A stretch of 64,000 nt of DNA, from NCBI GenBank assembly GCA_945910005.1, contig OX246746.1, positions 24,114,681 through 24,178,680 of the forward strand, in the 5' to 3' direction. Position 1 is the first letter of the stretch. Every line of letters starts with the position of its first letter. This document shows positions 1-11,439 of the stretch, piece after piece. The notes beneath the pieces are model-generated. The model did not search any database. It was not told the origin of the DNA and worked only from the letters and a program-made list of their open reading frames with translations. The DNA is from Isoperla grammatica. Lineage: Eukaryota > Arthropoda > Insecta > Plecoptera > Perlodidae. The translations under genes and the position numbers were made by a program.

Positions 1-798
1 TCTTCTTTGAAATCAACCAATTAGGCCTATTGCTTACAACAAATTGCTTTGTTATCTTCAACAGATTTTATTGTTATTTGTTGATTGTAATACTATACTG
101 GCCCTTAATATAGAAGGTATTCAAAGACATTTTGTTTGAATATAACTTTAATTTTCTGGCAGGCAACAAGATGCATTTTTGCATTGAATGGACATTTAAA
201 TGGGTATTCAGTATCACAATTCCACATGCTTTTCTTTGGTATCTAATACTATCAGATGATGTAAGATGACCAACCTAAATCATATTAGCAATAAAAATTA
301 TTTGAAAATTTTCTGGAAGTCTCTTGAAAATTTTCTGAAAAATTTTCATTTCACTGAAAATTTTCAATTTGCCAACACTAAGGCTGGCCCAAACACTAGA
401 TTGGTAGAGAAACGGAGCACGGGGATAGCGTAGGCTAAACAGTTTCATAACGAACGGAAAGTTTGAAATCTCGGGTGAGCCCGTTTTGATTATCGATAAT
501 AGATTGGAGAAGACGAAATCGATTGACAATCATTCTGGAAAAAAATTGTATTGATCTATGTAGGCTATTGATTATCAAACGGCAACCCTACTACAAAGTA
601 CAGATATTTTCTTAAATCGAGGCTCGGCCATACATTATTCTTGTCGTGCCTTTTAAAAATGTTAATATGTTTTTCTCTTACAAGACAATTATAATATTTT
701 TAAGGAGTTCATTTAAGAACATTAAATAATTACCAAAGAGAAAATTCTTTTTCAGGTAAGTATACATATCCATAGCAACCACGACCATGTTAACTTAC
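1..798 (-). other. Intron of the me31B-like gene, running off the left edge
   Basis: This lies immediately 3' (minus strand) of the first coding exon, after a GTAAGT donor. I found no further helicase exon in it. Between about 296 and 372 the decamer GAAAATTTTC recurs several times, which looks like subterminal repeats of a small DNA transposon. The rest is AT-rich unique sequence. Confidence 0.6.
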
Positions 799-1041
799 AC
801 TTGTTTGGATGCGATTGTCTTTTGGTGGGATTTTCAACTTTGACTTCCAACCCATGTCGTCCGTTTTATCAAATTCACTACTCATAACATTACGGCCATG
901 CAACAACGGTTGTGCACTCGATCTGTTCATCCCACTCTGTTCAGGTTTCATGTTCTGTCCAAACACTTTTTGGTTGATACTGTTTATTCCAGACATAACC
1001 ACAGCATGGTTATTAGCATTAATATGTGTTTCGGTCATCAT
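799..1041 (-). CDS. me31B: Me31B/DDX6-family DEAD-box RNA helicase, first coding exon (partial gene)
   Basis: Me31B/DDX6 helicases act in cytoplasmic P-bodies as translational repressors and decapping co-factors. Only the N-terminal 81 residues are in the window. The exon starts with MMTE, has a low-complexity Asn/Ser/Met-rich leader, and ends with the conserved pre-helicase block DDMGWKSKLKIPPKDNRIQTS. As far as I recall, that block matches the segment just before the Q-motif in arthropod Me31B and, less closely, vertebrate DDX6. The start is the first of two consecutive ATGs. The exon ends in phase 0 at a perfect GTAAGT donor (798 and below). The helicase core lies beyond the left edge. Identity rests on this N-terminal block only, but the match in order and spacing is strong. 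Confidence 0.85.
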
Positions 1042-1278
1042 GATGGCAATTTGTGCCGGCTAACAGCCACGAAACACTCAAGTCTATGACACGCACAAAA
1101 AAAAAACACTTTCACTGTAGGTCTAGCCTTAATTAGCCTAGTGTTTTAACGTTTCTTTAATAGACCTAAACGGCCTTTCAATAGCATTAAACTTTGTAAC
1201 ACAGTGGGTTGCGGCTCCAGAACAAGTGTTTTGTAGTCAATAACACCACAAATTTCAATAGTTGTTCGAAGTCGACAC
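1042..1278 (-). other. 5' untranslated part of the me31B-like start exon
   Basis: Reading the minus strand, a pyrimidine/AT tract ending TTATTTCAG at 1279-1288 is a good splice acceptor. It makes 1278-1042 the 5'UTR portion of the exon that carries the start codon. No long upstream ORF was seen. Confidence 0.5.
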
Positions 1279-2573
1279 CTGAAATAATAAAAAAAATGCA
1301 TGTTATTGTGCTGACTGACACTTTAGATCAACCCGAAAATAGTTAGGGCACCGACCTGTCAAACTTACTTTGTTTCCATTAAAATGAAAAAAAAAACAAA
1401 AAAAAAACAAAACATTACAACTATTGTGGGCCGGCTCTACCCAGATATGTTAGTCCCTAAGTAAAGTTATACTAATCAAAATCACTGTCCAGATGATTTT
1501 ACGGTATTTCTTGCAAACAGCTGATCCGCCGTTCTACTCACTTTTTTGTGTATTCCTTAGCAAGATTGATTATGTACGTAGTACGTACACATGATCAGAT
1601 TATTTATCTGTAAGTTCCAGTGTTTTTCCTACAAATTTGATGTTTTTTGATAGTTTATTTCCATTTTTAAAATACATCGTTTTGACATGTAAATCATGTT
1701 AAATATGGCGTACGTAAGTACATGAAAATACCTTAAAACCAGTTAGACTGTCAGTATGAATCCTTGGATGAGTTCGTGGCTTTTAGTTCAAGAAGTTCAA
1801 AAGGTTAGGGGGAGTGTTGATCTTGAACCACAATAACAGCCGATCAGCTGTTCGCAAGCTTTACCGATCTTACTTACTACAGTCTACGCTCTAGCTTATT
1901 TGCCCCACATCAAAATACACAAAGATACAAATGAACTAAGCCAACTTGGGTTTGGCCTAGGCCTAGGCTAGGGCCCTACCCCTCAATACCCCACAAGTAC
2001 AGGCTCACCTTTCATTCCAGTTACAAACTAGGTATGTTCAAAGACCTTTCAAAGACCTCTAAGCTACCTAGGTCTAGGTCTAGGCCTAGGAGTTAGGCAA
2101 TGTATAAAATATACCAAAGATCTACATTTCTAGAAATATCTACGTGTCCCGTATTGAAAGGCTCGAGTAGAAATTTAGCAGTTTAGGCCTAGTTAAAACC
2201 TAAGAGAAAAATATTGTTAAGTATAACTGCTTCAAAAAGGTTCTAATATCCTAAAATTGTGCTTATGAGGGCGACTAAAGTGGAACTTAAGTATTCTAGA
2301 TTTAAATACAGTCGACAGAAATCGAAAAACTACTTTCGTGGACAGGATGATTTAAGATTAAAAATGAAATTTTATCGCTATCTAAAAGATGGCTACCTAC
2401 GTCAGTTCTCAATAGCCTAGGCCATCAACGAGAAATGTACATTGCGAAACTGCACGACAAAATTCGGGAAGAAAAATATATCCATAATAGTGAGATACTT
2501 ACAAGGTTTACAGACCCACACTTAAATGTAAAAAATATCTATTTATTATGATAATCAAACAATACGATCTTAC
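1279..2573 (-). other. Probable first intron of me31B-like gene
   Basis: The interval is bounded by the acceptor at 1279 and a consensus donor at about 2568-2573. It holds A-rich tracts near 1295 and 1390, and several AGGCCTAGG words near 1960-2090. I see no coding sequence in it. Confidence 0.4.
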
Positions 2574-2650
2574 CTACTTTCACAAACTCCTTCTCCGTGT
2601 CTATGCCGATCACTCAGTAAGTCGAGTAGAATAGCGCCTAGCACTGGTTA
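2574..2650 (-). other. Possible non-coding first exon and start region of me31B-like gene
   Basis: The minus strand shows a strong donor, AAAGTAG followed by GTAAGAT, at 2574/2573. It lies upstream of the me31B-like start exon in the right orientation. The exon's 5' end is a guess. No TATA box is evident. The AGGCCTAGGC-rich stretch at 2670-2690 lies just upstream. Confidence 0.35.
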
Positions 2651-3117
2651 GACCACGGTATGTACAAGACTAGGCCTAGGCTAGGCCTACTTTTTGTTCG
2701 CCAGTACGCCATGATGTGTAAAACTACGTGCGACTAGTGATTAGTAACGGAAGCTGCACTTTAATACGTTTTATGCGAATTTGTTACATGAACATGATAA
2801 AATTTATACTCCATAAATATACACATTTAAAGAAATAAGTATTGAACGTATGGAATGTGTTTTTAAATCGTTACAGTATGTTCTACAATTTAAATAACAT
2901 AACCGTGAATCATCCTATATTGGTGGGAATTTTGAATCGCACAACTAGGCCTAGGCCCTAGGCCTAGGGCCTAGGTAGACACCATTGTCCTAGCCTACTA
3001 AGAAGGACTCGGCTCGGACAGGCCAAAAATAAAACAAGTGTATGTACAATAGGCCTAATCAAAACAGAGCCATCCACAAACAAATGTAGTAGTTTCCACT
3101 TGGGTCACAATAAATAG

Positions 3118-3230
3118 ATCAACTATAATGTCATAGACCAGTACGTAATCTGGGTCTCAGAATGTAGTGCGTGAACTTGTGAAGTTATAATATACAGTCG
3201 AGATCCAGTAGCCTAGGCCTAGGAGGCCTA
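3118..3230 (+). repeat. Remnant of the left LTR of a decayed Ty3/Gypsy element
   Basis: This stretch aligns by eye with 25556-25650: a block ATAGACCAGTA, then GGGTCTC and AGAATGTA, and finally a GAG(A/C)TCCAGTA box, in the same order and spacing. The two stretches flank split pol remnants of one orientation, so I read them as diverged LTR remnants. Exact LTR ends cannot be set. Confidence 0.5.
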
Positions 3231-3296
3231 GGCAGTAATGGGTGTTTTTGGATGTAAAATGTCACGTATCCCCGCAACGTCTCGAAAATTTGCGTT

Positions 3297-3430
3297 TAAT
3301 GGTCGATGCACAATAGCCCGGGAAGGAGCTCCGGTAACGGTAACGGGAAAGTTCGCTATAATTTAACATTGCCCGGTAACGTTAACGCTAACGGGAAGCT
3401 CCTTCCCGGGCTATTGTGCACCGACCATTA
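3297..3430. mobile_element. 134-bp palindromic MITE flanked by TTAA
   Basis: The left arm TGGTCGATGCACAATAGCCC is repeated inverted at the right end, and the arms extend through a GC-rich block with GTAACG repeats to a short centre. TTAA lies at both outer ends (3296-3299 and 3428-3431). That suggests insertion with a TTAA target duplication, as in piggyBac-type elements. There is no coding capacity. Confidence 0.7.
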
Positions 3431-3489
3431 ATTGTCCACGCAAGGTCAGGTAAGCGCCTTTACAGAAAGAGTTAAAGCTGGAAGAAATT

Positions 3490-3944
3490 GAAAACAAACC
3501 TTTGTCGAAAAGGTGAATCAACCGAGTAAATGGGTTACACCGATGGTTTCACCGTTGCTGTTCAGCAACAAGCAGTCAGGGGGCTGAAGACCTTGTGTTG
3601 ATGCCAGAGCCCCAAACCAGGAGATAGGCCTATAGGCAAGATAGCCAGCCGACTAGGGATGGCGCGTCAGTGTTTTCGGTTCTCGATATGAACGAAGCAT
3701 TTTTCCAGATTGAACTCGATGATAGTCAAGAGATAATAAGTTACTAGGTCTACCAGTGCCACCCATAAGGGTCTCTATAGGCCTAGGCCTAGAGCAGTTA
3801 GTCGCTCACGGTGAAGGAGTAGCGAACTATCTCGACGATTTCTTTGTCTGGGGGAAAGATAGGAAAGAACATGATGAAAGGCTCGCTAAACTTCTTCGTG
3901 TTCTGAACAACAATTATATTAGGCCTACACTAAACTAGCAGAAG
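3490..3944 (+). pseudogene. Ty3/Gypsy reverse transcriptase, N-terminal half (broken)
   Basis: Plus-strand translation gives, in order but across frame breaks: the RT entry motif VEKVNQPSKWVTPMV (about 3500), then VLDMNEAFFQIELDDSQE (about 3680), then YLDDFFVWGKDRKEHDERL (about 3825-3890), which is the YxDD catalytic box. Frameshifts, a deletion between the first two blocks and an AGGCCTAGGC insertion show it is dead. The reading stops in the RT connection region at 3944, exactly where a hAT-type terminus begins. The matching continuation (QECIVGVTEVKF) resumes at about 23340, so this is the left half of one gene split by a later insertion. Confidence 0.8.
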
Positions 3945-4230
3945 CAGTGGCATATCCAAGGGGGGAGAGGGGGGTCAACCCCCCCCACCCCTTTCGCAAA
4001 GGAAAAGTGGAACTTGCATTGGATTGAAAAAAAAATGGAAATATAAAAATATAGTATTTTTGTATTAAATACCAAAGACATTAGTTTTTGTTAAAAATAC
4101 ACACATCGGTCTATAGGCCTAATTCTATTTCTGTGTATTAACACTTCAGTTCCAGGGGCGGATACAGGGCGAGGCGATGGGGGCGACCGCCCCCCCCCCC
4201 CCATCACCCCAAAAAAAATTGAAATTTTGA

Positions 4231-4405
4231 ATAATTATTATGTTGGAGTTGTTATCGAACTTTACTGAACGCCAGGCTTTGAGAGGGGCCACAATTCCGA
4301 AAATGGCAATCGACGTGTTCAACGAATGTGACAGGGAGTTGTTGCCAGCCATCCACACACTGCTACAAATCTTATGTATGTTACCTGTTAGTGCAATAGC
4401 AACAG
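4231..4405 (+). pseudogene. hAT transposase C-terminal (hATC) domain, first piece
   Basis: Translation from about 4240 reads LELLSNFTERQALRG, then PKMAIDVFNECDRELLPAIH and TLLQILCMLPVSA. The pattern (x)ECDxxLxPxIHTLLxILxxLPVS is the first half of the hATC dimerisation domain. The expected next motif (AERSFSTLRRLKTW) is absent here and instead occurs at 21886-22020. After LPVSA the sequence degenerates into a GTA/GCA triplet repeat. The domain is split and dead. Confidence 0.75.
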
Positions 4406-4515
4406 TAGCAGTTGTAGTAGCAGTAGCAGTAGCAGTTGTAATATATGCAGTAGCAGTAGCAGTATCAGCTAGTAGCAGTAGCTGTGGCAGTATAGCAGCT
4501 CTAGCAGTAGCGGAT
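4384..4515. repeat. Imperfect (GTA/GCA)n triplet microsatellite
   Basis: Runs of GTAGCA and GTTGTA triplets occupy this stretch and translate to Ala/Val or Thr/Ala runs on either strand. They interrupt the hATC reading. At about 4506 the repeat runs into CAGTAGCGGATACAGGGGA, which resembles another hAT terminus. Confidence 0.75.
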
Positions 4516-4900
4516 ACAGGGGAATGATTGTCCGGACAAAGGTCCACGGAACTGATACATAGGGGTAAGACTTGAACTCCCTACCCCCACCTCCCACCCC
4601 CAAAAATTTAAAATGGTATCAGTTTAATAATAATAACATCAACCCACAAAAATCCTTATGGATGAATAATGAATTAATCTAAATTCATTTTCCGGGCACT
4701 TAAGAAGAGAATTTTGTATGATTTTCTTTTGCATCCAGCTAATGGGGCTCTGCCCCAGACCCGGTTCTTTAAACGATCACCACAGCAAGTATCCAACTAC
4801 CCAGGAAGCCCACTAGTAATAGTAAGATGAAATTATGGGCTCTTATACTGTAGCCGTTTAAACGTAACCCCCCTCCTGTTCACACAATGATAAAAAGTCA
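4506..4900. mobile_element. Possible left end of a third hAT-type element
   Basis: CAGTAGCGGATACAGGGG at 4506 resembles hAT termini (CAGTGGCGGATCC...). It is followed by C-rich and A-rich subterminal sequence and by ATGGGGCTCTGCCCCAGACC (4742), a composition common near hAT ends. I could not find a matching right end. Confidence 0.35.
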
Positions 4901-4989
4901 TCTTTTACTTTTATCATTTACTGTATTCATTGTTGACTATACCTCCATCTTTTGTGTCGAACTGTCTGTCCACAGTTATTTTGACCTCA

Positions 4990-5215
4990 CACACTAAGCT
5001 ATGCATCGTCAGCTCTACGCCCGGTCCCCGAAGGCGAAGTCCCCCGTCCCACCAATACACCAAGCGCGGGACCGCTTGGTAAAACATGTTACGATGTCTA
5101 ATGTACAATTTTAGATATGTGCAATCCAGAACGTGCTCAGTCAAGTATGGGGAGGCGTAACAAGTGCACAGACAGCGTTGCGAGCGATCCGGCCAACGGT
5201 CACTGAATATTGGAT
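4990..5215 (-). pseudogene. Possible LINE ORF2 C-terminal scrap
   Basis: On the minus strand the peptide SQRCLCTC, then LTEHVLDCTYLKLYIRHRN, resembles the Cys-rich segment (CxxC...LTVEHxLLxC) that follows the RT/RNase H region in I/Jockey-type LINEs. It is short and isolated, with no RT core nearby, so the family assignment is tentative. Confidence 0.35.
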
Positions 5216-5742
5216 ACACACAATTTTCAACAATAAGCCCTTAAGTCATTGCAAAACTATTTGATTTCTTTGAAATCTTTGGGTAATTTTACAGTAATAA
5301 GTAGTGCACTGCCTCCTTGGTGGGTTTTCGAATAGTTCTAGCAGGCGGAGATCAGTGGCCGGAACGCTCGCAGCGCTGCCGTTTGTTGTACGCCTCCCCA
5401 TAACAAACTGGTAATGTCGTATGTGCGACTAGTAAATAGATAAATGATGGTAAGTAATGTTAAGGACAGCCCTAGAGAGGGCAGTGGGTCGGCCGTTGTC
5501 TCTGCGGGGCGCTGGGACTGAAGACTGGCCAGTGAGAGGGCGGTGACTGGAGCATTGATGCGGCAGTGTGTTGTTTTTTGTGATCGGTACCAGCCATCCC
5601 GGCTGGAGTTGGTGTGTTATTAAGCTATTGTATAATAGTGTTATCACGGTGTTTATAAATCAGTTTATTTACATATTAAGATGTGTACCTCTTTATTTCT
5701 CGTGACATACTTTACTGCAATATTGGCATTTAAACACGTTTA

Positions 5743-5905
5743 TGGTACGTTTACAGCTACGCGTTGCGAGCCAAGCGAGGGCGCGAGCTCCAATCAGCGG
5801 CCAAGTTTCAAGCAAAGAAGTTAAGAAGAATAGTTTCACGCAAACTCGGCCACTGATTGGAGCTCGCGCCTTCGCTTCGCTCGCATCGCGTAGCTGTAAA
5901 TCGAC
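5743..5905. mobile_element. Palindromic CCAAT-hairpin MITE, copy A
   Basis: The left arm is TGGTACGTTTACAGCTACGC, then GCGAGC...GAGCTCCAATCAGCGGCC. The right arm is the reverse complement, ending GTAGCTGTAAATCGAC. The two arms can fold into one near-perfect hairpin of about 160 bp with a loop around AAGAAGTTAAGAAG. Four more copies occur at 18372, 18542, 18695 and 25387. Each arm carries a CCAAT box (CCAATCAG), so every hairpin has a facing pair. It encodes nothing; long open frames across it are side effects of the palindrome. Confidence 0.85.
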
Positions 5906-7249
5906 TCTTAGTTTCAGTTTAAACGTTTAGGCCACTAAACGATTTATCCCACCCCTGCTATATAGCAGGCAGTCAAGGCACCTACCATTTTTGCCAGTTT
6001 TGTTTTTTATTGTTGGTAAAAATAAATAATAAAATAAAAGCTTGGCCAATATTATATACTATACATACTATAAACCAATAAAGGTACATTATTCAAGAAA
6101 CAATTCAGGACTTGGGAAAGCAAACTGAAGAATGCAAATTCATCAGCCAAGCTCTTAATTATAAAAGTGTTCATTTTGTTTTTCCCACCTCGAAATGTTC
6201 CAATAAAATAATTTAATTTTGTAATTGTTATTAATAATAATTTATTTATCATTTATTACGTAATATGAACATTTAGATATTTGTTTATTAATTAATATAT
6301 TGTAAACAAAATAATGGACTTTGCCACAATTTTAGATATTACCACATTAAATCTTACCCCTCTTTTGAAATTAGCATTGTTGTAAGTGTGCCCTTTTTTG
6401 GTATATTCTGGTTGATCTATGTTTTGGGCTTGGCATTTTTGTTTGGCACTTCAGTGCTTTTTATTTGAAAAGACTTATGGTGTTATATGTAAATATATGT
6501 AAATATGACTCATTAATAATTAGATTGCATAAATAAAAATAAAATACAATAAAAATAATTTCTTATTTAGAGTCTTGAGTATAACCACGCATAACTGATT
6601 TTCAGTGGGGAACTTTCACTCCAAACACCATCGACAAGCGAGCGATAACTAACCAAAGATAGATATTCATCAGTGGTTGGACAGTGCAAACACCTGCGGA
6701 CAAATGCCAGACTCAACAAGGCAGAACTTTGAATTTATTGAGTACCTCGTTGCTAGGACGGCTCCAAAATCACCTTTTACTTAAGCTTAAGACTAGAAAC
6801 GATGGAATTGAACCCATATTAGAAGTTAAAAAACTTCTGCCTGAAGCAGGATTTAATAAGATTGTTTTATTAGGTGTCTTCTTGATGGCCGTGGTTCTTT
6901 CCTATCAAAGTTCACAACAGTATCAACAACACAACATTCGAATACAACATTGTGTCTCACTGCGCGTAAGCACACTATTCAATTGCATGGCCACAGATAA
7001 GGCACACATGTGATTTCATATACATCTAGGATTCGAGAACAACATAGAATGGTAGACCTACACGTAACGGCCACACAAGACTTGCTTTCTTTTACATTGT
7101 TGATAAGAATGTCAATGCCCTTTATACCCTGGCCTAAAGGTACATTGAAGTTCAAAATATGAAGTTATAGTGAGGGTCAGTTTACATTATAATATATCTA
7201 TATTTTGTTGTAAATTGCAACATACAAAATACAAAACAAACACTAAGTA
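5906..7249. other. AT-rich interval inside the nest, no recognised gene
   Basis: A plus-strand open frame at 6684-7013 (109 codons) has no family I recognise and no clear splice or promoter context. The rest is AT-rich and unique-looking. Confidence 0.4.
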
Positions 7250-7449
7250 CAGTAATCCCCCTTTAATTCAAATTTCAAGGGACCCTGAAAACTCCAATCT
7301 GAATTACAAAATTTTGAATTAAAAGAACATTAACACTATGCACCTACTGCACCACTAAGCTAAATCTTCTGCTGGGACTCCATGAATAGTTAGAATCACT
7401 ACATATATAATTTTGAATAAACCGAGTTTGAATTAACAAGGTACTACTG
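7250..7449. mobile_element. Short inverted-repeat element (MITE), Tigger/pogo-like ends
   Basis: The left end CAGTAATCCCCCTTTAATTC is echoed inverted at the right end, which on the minus strand reads CAGTAGTACCTTGTTAATTC. The outer CAGTA and the inner TTAATTCAAA are shared. The length is about 200 bp with no coding capacity. A TA target duplication is not clear. Confidence 0.5.
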
Positions 7450-7544
7450 TTCCTATATTCATCTAGAATTTGCCTACAAGTGTCACTGGATTTTAATAAA
7501 TTCTTTACAAATGACCTGAATTATTAAACACATTGTTTCTCAAA

Positions 7545-7664
7545 GGAAGAAGAGAGATGTAATAATACAAGTTCTTCTTGGATCAGATGTGAAAATCGTG
7601 TGGCCATCGCATGTGACATCACACCTTGGGAAAGTGCAAACAGAGCTTACTGGATACACGTCAG
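7545..7664 (+). pseudogene. Short coding-like block, perhaps a BEL/Pao protease scrap
   Basis: One frame reads DVIIQVLLGSDVKIVWPSHV and then a block ending TELTGYTSG. The pattern VLLGSD...(T/K)xLGYxxSG resembles the protease-to-RT segment of BEL/Pao retroelements, but it is very short. A possible donor (CAGGGTAAAT) follows, so a lone exon is the alternative. Confidence 0.2.
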
Positions 7665-8320
7665 GGTAAATAAATATGTTCACACTGCATTCAAATAAGT
7701 TTATTTCTTACTTTAATCATGATGTATCCCTTGTACAATATTGGAGTAGCTTAATATCTCTTTAATTAAGGTAATTTCAAATCAGTATGAATGGCCTGTA
7801 CAAAAATCAATGCAGTGATTGGAAATTATTCCCTATTGAAATTGAAACATTTAAGTACAACATTGCTATATTATTACTAATATGTAATAATACTTATAAT
7901 TACTATCCCATACCAGAAACGGAATGATAATTACAACAAAAACTTAGACAAAAAAAACAAATTTTTAGTACCTACTTTCTTTATTTGATAACTTAACTAA
8001 TGAAAAATAAAGCTTGTGTTGAAAATGTAACAGGGACATGTAAGTTAAGGGGAAGGATGAGTCTTACTTTTGCATTGGTACAGAAAATTGCACGCTATTC
8101 TTATACCAATAGATCAATATTCATGAAAATTTTTTCTGGTACAGACAACTACTGTAACAGAAACGTCCTGGAATCGATGTTTTTAAAATGTCGCTGCCGT
8201 ATCCGCAAATATTTTTTAAAGTTCGACTTTTTATAGGACTAGAAACAGAAAATCTAAAGGGGCCACACACATTGTATGCTTCCGTTTATATGATGTGTAC
8301 TAAGACACAAAGTAAAAAAT

Positions 8321-8757
8321 CCGACCCGGCTGGGAATCGAACCCAACTGGGCTATTCTCGAAATGTAAGCAGTGAGCACGTCATGACGAATTTTTACCAC
8401 GTGATGCGTTATGATATGAATAATAACTCAAAAGTACACCGTTCCGCCACAAAGCGATGTAATTTATTTACTACAAATGTGTTACAAATTGTTGGATAAA
8501 TGTTAACACAAATACTTAGCAAGATAGCAAGAAGGTATTACAATCGTTTCCCGTTCGAAATACTTTTAATTTCTCGTGAAGTTTTAGGTTATTATAAGAC
8601 CCGTACTGGAAGTTATGAAATCATAGCTTATCGTATGGTAAAAATATCACGTGATTTTTGAGGTGATAAGTTATGACGTGCTCACATTTCGATCTAGATT
8701 AGTCCCGCTGGGTCTCCCACTTACCGGGCGAGCACTCTGACTGAGCTAATGAGAAAC
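8321..8757 (-). repeat. tRNA-derived (SINE-like) sequence apparently interrupted by an inverted-repeat element
   Basis: On the minus strand TTAGCTCAGTCAGAGTG (about 8733-8749) matches a Pol III A-box. GGGTTCGATTCCCAGCC (about 8329-8346) matches a B-box. They are far too far apart for one promoter. Between them lies an element at 8359-8691 whose ends are inverted copies (CGAAATGT..GAGCACGTCAT). I read this as a tRNA-like sequence split by a MITE. Two separate tRNA-like scraps is the alternative. Confidence 0.4.
8359..8691. mobile_element. Inverted-repeat element with GAGCACGTCAT ends
   Basis: CGAAATGTAAGCAGTGAGCA at the left end is matched on the minus strand by CGAAATGTGAGCACGTCATA at the right end. 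Both ends also carry a CACGTGAT E-box-like word about 40 bases inside. It is about 333 bp and non-coding. No target duplication could be assigned. Confidence 0.5.
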
Positions 8758-9156
8758 ATTTTTATGAATATTTTAAGGTTCAACTAAAGTGTTTTTACTA
8801 TTGAAACGAAATTATTGAATTTACTAGAAACGAAACGAGCTACCCTACAAGTTGAATAATGTCAAAATTGTTGAATGAAACAAAAAACTCATATATCTGG
8901 AAGACACATGCAGGCTAGGGTTCGGTTTTATAACTAACCTTTCTGCCATACATAGAAACATTGTACTGCATACACATTTACATCTAAATAGACATGTTTT
9001 ATGATAAACAATAACAATGATACAAAAAAAATTGTTTACTACTACTGTTTTACTGACCAATACACATTGGTTTATATAAAAATATACCTTCAAGTTAAAA
9101 AATACAGTTCCTCTTTATCAATATGGAATATTTATCTAATAGTAAAAATACGAACA

Positions 9157-9290
9157 ATATGGCACCACACTATCACCAAAGGTATCGCAACCCACGAGCT
9201 TGGCATACATCAGCTCTTTTCAACAATATGGCACCACACTATCACCATGTGTATCGTAACTAATGAGCTTGGGTTACCTCAGCTCTTTTC
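9157..9290 (+). repeat. Tandem duplication, about 66-bp unit x2
   Basis: The unit beginning ACAATATGGCACCACACTAT and ending CAGCTCTTTTC occurs twice in tandem (about 9156-9221 and 9222-9288), with roughly 80% identity judged by eye. Confidence 0.8.
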
Positions 9291-9839
9291 GTATTATGTA
9301 AGGTTGTCCATCGAAATCGTTCAAGTATTAAAATCATGTTGCAGACAATCCATGACAATCCATGAAAAATTTAAATATGGTACATATTTTTCTTAAGAGT
9401 ATTCAACAGAGCGAATACAAATAGAAAATGGTTGAGGCGTTTCACTTCGTAGTTTGTATTCTATAAAACGTGAATTGAAACTAACATCCTGAAATGGAGA
9501 TGGTAGACATGAATAATATCTATGCTATATTTAGAGATCCTTGTATTTTGCAATGCGCGATAGCGCGAAATCACTTGAAACGTGCAGCAATTGAAATATG
9601 TTGGCATGACAGTCTGTTGTGAGTCCAAAAATAGTCTTTTTGAATCGCGAAATAAAACGAAATCCCGTGTATACACGAAGTAGCGTAAGTTTACTGTTAC
9701 AAAAACGAAAAAGACTGAAGCTGTTAAATTGACGCGAAATCACCGAATTTCTGTCAAAAACGTAATTTTTAACATTTTCAGCAGGGACTGCAGTGACCCT
9801 TCCACCCCTGCCAAACCGGCTCGCAACAGATTTGTCTCG

Positions 9840-10056
9840 TAGCCTGTGCTGTTGCACTATGTTCGTCGGCGAGTGTGCTTCGTGGTTGACTGTAATTAGG
9901 GAAAGAGCGCAAGAGTTTAAATGCGAGGGGTTTAATTTACACGACGGTAAAATTTTGATGTGTAAATGTTGTGACATACGGCTTGACATGAAAGAAAAGA
10001 AAGACAAAAGACAAATAACATACTCAGGTACTAAAAATTGCATTTCATCCCGTAAG
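9840..10056 (+). pseudogene. BED/CGGBP1-like zinc-finger fragment of hAT origin
   Basis: The plus frame reads REEAQEFKCEG-like sequence (RERAQEFKCEGFNLHDGK, then ILMCKCCDIRLDMKEKKDK). A CxxC preceded by a DGKILMC segment resembles the N-terminal finger of CGGBP1-like and hAT-derived proteins. The matching His pair was not found and the rest of the protein is missing. No start can be assigned. It is a fragment of a transposon gene or of a domesticated relative. Confidence 0.4.
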
Positions 10057-10059
10057 TAG

Positions 10060-11439
10060 AATCCTTACTGACTGTATTGCCTTCCATTTCCTTTTTTACT
10101 ATCATGGTAGACCTACGCGACAATGTAGGCATGCCACATACGTTAGAATACTAGATACAAATTAGATTTGGTAAATTAAAATTGAAACACCGCCAAAAAG
10201 CTGAAATTACTGCTCAACAGCAAAATTTGGATTTAATAAAACAAAATATGCTAAAAAATAAAACCATTTACAAGGATCTCTAGCTATATTGCATTTTGAT
10301 TAGATAATATCCAACAATTTAAAATATTCTTATTCAACTTTCTAACGTAGGATGCATCATTTAACAGTGGGATATAAACATACAAACACAAAATTAATTC
10401 TCATAATTTTAAGCTGCCAGCAATGTACTAATGGTTAAAAATGTTTGTGAACTAAAAAATCATTTTATATCTGTTTAATATTGTCATGTCTAAAATTCAA
10501 GGCTATGCTACAAGCCACATGCATTTACATAGTTATTGTCTAGCTGATATGCATGCCTAAGAGTTGTTATACTGTACCTTAATCATTAAAATTGTTTAAT
10601 TTCAACATTCCAAAACCGTTTCAACATCAAATTCTATTTGTCGCCAATGTTAACAAATATCACATCGATTGGATGGGCAACCTTAGTATAAATTATTTAA
10701 CTAGATTATTTCAAAAGTCTCAAACTCTCAGTATTTACAGGTTTTTAGGAACTGTTTAGGAACTGTTTAGGAGTATAAGTACTACTAATACTCTGCGTTC
10801 CAAGTAGAAACACATGAACCTGTCTCTCCGAGTTTGATTTACCAAACACATTAATTTCAGTCTCAAAGTTTACATACAGACAAATATCAAATTAATCCTA
10901 CTTAAAAATAAACAATATATGTAGCAAGAAGTTAGAAATGTGTTATGAAATAATGAGGTTTGTTTTTTCTCCACAACTCTTTACACTTAGTCAGTCGTCA
11001 GTCATCACTAATGACTAATTAGTAATTAGTAATAAGTTTAAAAACTCGTTTGATCGTCGTACAACTTAGTGAAAAATGAACTAAGTTACCTAGTAGTTTT
11101 TACTTCATACACAAAGACATAGGGGAAGTGTAAAAGACCAAGAAACTAAGATATGAATCTGTAGTTTGGCCCTTAAAAAACAAGTTCATGCATGCACAAT
11201 GGGAGAGACGATTCATAAACAATTGTTCAAATGTACACAACTTACTTCATAAAAAAAATTCACTGACCAACAAGCAATACCTAAACAACTTTGGTTAAGA
11301 GCCATAGACTAGTTTTTCAAATCAAGCACAACAAACGTTCAACAATATTCATGATTACTATAAACAGAGAAAGAAAGTTGGATTACCCTCTTTTTCACTA
11401 ACAAATCCAACAAGCAATAACCCGCCCAGCAACAGCACA
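10060..11439. other. Non-coding AT-rich interval
   Basis: I see no open frame, splice-bounded block or clear repeat here, apart from short direct repeats such as TTTAGGAACTG near 10745-10765 and an AATTAGTAATTAGTAAT run near 11020. Confidence 0.5.

Noticed and set aside
275..529. 84-codon minus-strand frame as the second me31B exon
   Set aside because: It lacks helicase motifs (Q-motif, GNEFEDYCLKREL-type block) and spans GAAAATTTTC repeats.
4146..4547. Ala/Val- or Thr/Ala-rich proteins on both strands
   Set aside because: Translation of a GTA/GCA triplet repeat and the hATC scrap; not genes.
5742..5930. Open frames reading RLQLRVAS(E)ARARAPISG on both strands, repeated at 18369-18940 and 25307-25580
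   Set aside because: They are produced by the GC-rich palindromic MITE arms and occur on both strands; no start, splice or domain evidence.
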